This document shows, in pieces, positions 61,792 to 64,000 of a stretch of 64,000 nt of DNA. Numbering within the stretch: position 1 is the first letter of the stretch; every line of letters begins with the position of its first letter. Origin of the DNA: Vibrio lentus. GTDB taxonomy: Bacteria > Pseudomonadota > Gammaproteobacteria > Enterobacterales > Vibrionaceae. The DNA is taken from positions 88,587 through 152,586 of the forward strand of contig NZ_MCZK01000158.1 in the NCBI RefSeq assembly GCF_002875945.1, given 5' to 3'. The notes under the pieces are model-generated. The model had not been told where the DNA came from. It did not search any database and worked only from the letters and a program-made list of their open reading frames with translations. The position numbers were made by a program, and so were the translations under genes.

Positions 61792-63480
61792 TTACTCTTC
61801 CCAAACCACCAATTTATCTTTCGGCCAGTTATGACCGACTTCGTGATATTTTTGCTCAAGGATATGTCGTTTGATCTTAAGCGTTGGTGTTAACACGCCA
61901 TTCTCAATACTCCACGGTTCCTTAATCATCAATACGCCTTTGATCTTCTCGTGTGAAGCGAGTTGTTCGTTCATCTTCTCGATAACACGCTTGGTCGTTT
62001 TCTCATAACGAGCTCGATCAAAGTTAGGGAAGTCATGGGGTACAACAAGCAGGATAGGGCCTGGTAAGCCTAAGCCTATCAAACACATCATTTCTACGCG
62101 GCTGTATTCAAAGAGTTTGTTCTCGATTGGAACGGGAGCAACAAACTTACCTTTAGCGGTTTTAAAGGTATCTTTCTTACGTCCACGAATCGTTAAATAG
62201 CCTTCGCTGTCAATATCACCAATATCACCCGTATGTAGCCAACCCTCTGAATCAAAAGACTCTTGGGTTGCAATATCATTTTTGTAGTAGCCAGAGAATA
62301 GCCCTTTACCTCGAACCAAAATCTCTTCGTCTTCAGCTATTTTGAGCTCGATACCCGGGCCAGCATTACCAACACTACCAATTTTGTCTGCTCTAAATGG
62401 ATAGTTGAGTGTGCTGTAGGCGAAAGACTCTGTCATTCCCCATGCCTCGGTGATGTGTAAACCAACGCTTTCATACCATGCGAGTAAAGCCGGTGATACT
62501 GGCGCTGAACCACAACCAAGAACGCGAGCTTGGTCTAAACCCAGACCATCAGCCAGTTTCTTCTTAATGATGTTATTCACAAATGGAATTTTAAGTAAGA
62601 AGTTCAGTTTTTTCTGTGGCAGCTTATCTTGGATTCGTTGTTGGAATAGAGTCCATAAACGAGGAACTGAAATAAACAAAGTTGGACGGTGCATTTTTAC
62701 ATCGTCAATAAACGTGTCTAACGATTCAGGGAAAGCAGTGACCACACCACCCATTACGGAAGAACCAAAGATGTACACTCGTTCGGTGATATGGGCAAGC
62801 GGCAGATAAGAAAACAGACGGTCGCCGGGTTGGATACCAATGTGATCGATTAATCTCTGAACTGACCATGTAAAGGCACCATACGTAAGCATTGCGCCTT
62901 TAGGTAACCCGGATGTACCCGATGTATACACAAGCGACATTAGCTTATCATCGTGATGCTGAGGTCGTTTAGTGGATGGTTCATGTGTCTCTATGAGATG
63001 CTCAAAAGTATGTTGGCACTTCGCCGCAGTATCGTAGGGTAACGAGATACTGACTAAGCTCGGATTATCATCGAGTACTTTTTGTGTCGCTGCAGGATCA
63101 TCAAGCTTACCTGCAATTACGATCTTACTTTCACTGTGTTCAATACAGTATTGAATGGTGTCTGCACCCGCTGTCGGAAAGATTGGGACGCTGACAAAAT
63201 CTCCTAACATCATGGCAAGATCACAGATAAACCACTCTGCACAGTTTTTTGAAACGAGAGCGACTCGATCGCCGGGTTGGGCTCCGAGTCCTTCTAATGC
63301 TGACGCCAGTTTTAGTGCTTTGTCGGCCACTTCTTTATAAGTGAATTCAACAAATTGGCGGTTAATTATTTGTTTTAAATAGACTTCATCTGGGCGTTCT
63401 TCTGCCCATTTTAAAATCATGTCATTGGGTGTAGGGAGAGCTGTTGCTTTTTCTTGGCTAAACTCGTTAGGCTGAATCAT
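61792..63480 (-). CDS. AMP-forming long-chain acyl-CoA synthetase
   Basis: 562-residue adenylate-forming enzyme predicted to activate long-chain fatty acids to acyl-CoA. AMP-binding motif LVYTSGTSGLPKGAM (about residues 188-202), GWGMTESF-type motif ITEAWGMTESFAYST, and hinge/catalytic GWLHTGDIGDIDSEGYLTIRGRKKD. It belongs to the group of FACL proteins with an extended C-terminus rather than to FadD proper. Transcribed towards tadG. Confidence 0.9.
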   Translation of the reverse strand: MIQPNEFSQEKATALPTPNDMILKWAEERPDEVYLKQIINRQFVEFTYKEVADKALKLASALEGLGAQPGDRVALVSKNCAEWFICDLAMMLGDFVSVPIFPTAGADTIQYCIEHSESKIVIAGKLDDPAATQKVLDDNPSLVSISLPYDTAAKCQHTFEHLIETHEPSTKRPQHHDDKLMSLVYTSGTSGLPKGAMLTYGAFTWSVQRLIDHIGIQPGDRLFSYLPLAHITERVYIFGSSVMGGVVTAFPESLDTFIDDVKMHRPTLFISVPRLWTLFQQRIQDKLPQKKLNFLLKIPFVNNIIKKKLADGLGLDQARVLGCGSAPVSPALLAWYESVGLHITEAWGMTESFAYSTLNYPFRADKIGSVGNAGPGIELKIAEDEEILVRGKGLFSGYYKNDIATQESFDSEGWLHTGDIGDIDSEGYLTIRGRKKDTFKTAKGKFVAPVPIENKLFEYSRVEMMCLIGLGLPGPILLVVPHDFPNFDRARYEKTTKRVIEKMNEQLASHEKIKGVLMIKEPWSIENGVLTPTLKIKRHILEQKYHEVGHNWPKDKLVVWEE

Positions 63481-63563
63481 TGTCTAACTCCATGTTTTTC
63501 GCTAAGTTATTTTTGTTAAAATCATGTTAAATGTACCATGATTTTTTCTTTTAGGGAGTAAAA

Positions 63564-64000
63564 TTAGCGTTTTCTGTTATCCGTGCAGGCACGTCTGTAA
63601 CTTGCGGGTGTTACTCCGGTCCTTTTCTTAAAGATTCTTGAAAAATACGACACATCCTTGTATCCACATTGGTAAGAAATAACAGCGATTTTTGATTCGG
63701 TATCGGCTTCGATTAACTTTTTGGCTAACAGGATTCGTTTATCGCATACAAAGTCTCTAAAGCTTACCCCAAAGTGTAGATGAAACTTCTTAGAAAAGTA
63801 GGTTGTTGAACAATGGCACTTTTCCGCTATCTCGGTTTCTCTGATTTCTTTGTTGATGTTGTCCATAACAAAGTTAACGACTTCAGAGGTAAACAACTTT
63901 GCTGGTAGTTGATTATTGTTGTTGGTATCTCGGTCTAGATCAAAGTGAGGCTCGAAGATATGTTGCGTTTTACGCTGTAGTTCGGCTTTGTTGCGTAATT
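63564..64000 (-). CDS. AraC-family transcriptional regulator (N-terminal part outside window)
   Basis: Open in frame from the window's right edge to a stop at 63564; about 145 C-terminal residues are present. They contain the two helix-turn-helix motifs of the AraC/XylS domain: EIRETEIAEKCHCSTTYFSKKFHLHFG and KIAVISYQCGYKDVSYFSRIFKKRTGVTPASYR. The effector domain lies beyond the window, so the ligand cannot be inferred. Divergent position towards the acyl-CoA synthetase does not apply; both are on the minus strand. Confidence 0.88.
   Translation of the reverse strand, partial: LRNKAELQRKTQHIFEPHFDLDRDTNNNNQLPAKLFTSEVVNFVMDNINKEIRETEIAEKCHCSTTYFSKKFHLHFGVSFRDFVCDKRILLAKKLIEADTESKIAVISYQCGYKDVSYFSRIFKKRTGVTPASYRRACTDNRKR

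Overview
The window looks like chromosomal DNA from a marine Vibrio (gammaproteobacterium) of moderate GC content. The inference rests on an OmpU-type porin next to greA, a RocS-like GGDEF/EAL protein beside ubiUV, a two-PilZ-domain protein (PlzC-like) between serB and radA, a second EF-G after radA, and the nupC-deoCABD order. No database search was possible, so the species is not named. From memory, the gene order of 1-37 kb and of 41-63 kb matches two core blocks of Vibrio chromosome 1.

Layout. (1) 1-9 kb: the 3' part of an RND efflux pump, an M23 cell-wall endopeptidase, tyrosyl-tRNA synthetase, a CBS-less MgtE-type Mg2+ transporter behind a long unusual leader, PBP4 (dacB) and OmpU. (2) 9-26.6 kb: a dense housekeeping block covering transcription, translation and RNA decay: greA, yhbY, rlmE, ftsH-folP-glmM-secG, tRNA-Leu(GAG), initiator tRNA-Met, rimP-nusA-infB-rbfA-truB-rpsO-pnp, nlpI. 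(3) 26.7-37 kb: a MarR regulator with a MATE pump and two near-identical palindromic operators; anaerobic ubiquinone genes ubiUV and ubiT split by rocS; yhbS, holD-rimI and prfC. (4) 37-40 kb: an accessory patch with a LysR regulator, a small outer-membrane barrel and a secreted protein with a duplicated module of 126-residue period, none of known function. (5) 40-47.5 kb: a small DUF5363-like gene overlapping a TatD-family nuclease, then the nucleoside uptake and catabolism genes nupC, deoC, deoA, deoB, deoD with deoP2-like CRP spacing before nupC and a leader of about 300 nt before deoC. (6) 47.6-55.7 kb: ytjB, serB, plzC-like, radA, fusA2. (7) 55.9-64 kb: VF530-like protein, two consecutive LysR/DUF1127 divergent pairs, an orphan tadE-tadF-tadG set, an acyl-CoA synthetase and the 3' part of an AraC regulator.

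Most of the window is ordinary conserved core. The parts most worth a second look are non-coding or accessory: the mgtE leader (a 14-codon acidic/proline ORF plus a degenerate 22-nt tandem repeat), the structured deoC leader, the tandem terminator-like hairpins before rimP-nusA, the greA leader hairpins, the duplicated-module secreted protein, the twin LysR/DUF1127 modules and the orphan tadEFG. I did not find a clear phage, insertion sequence, CRISPR array or defence system.
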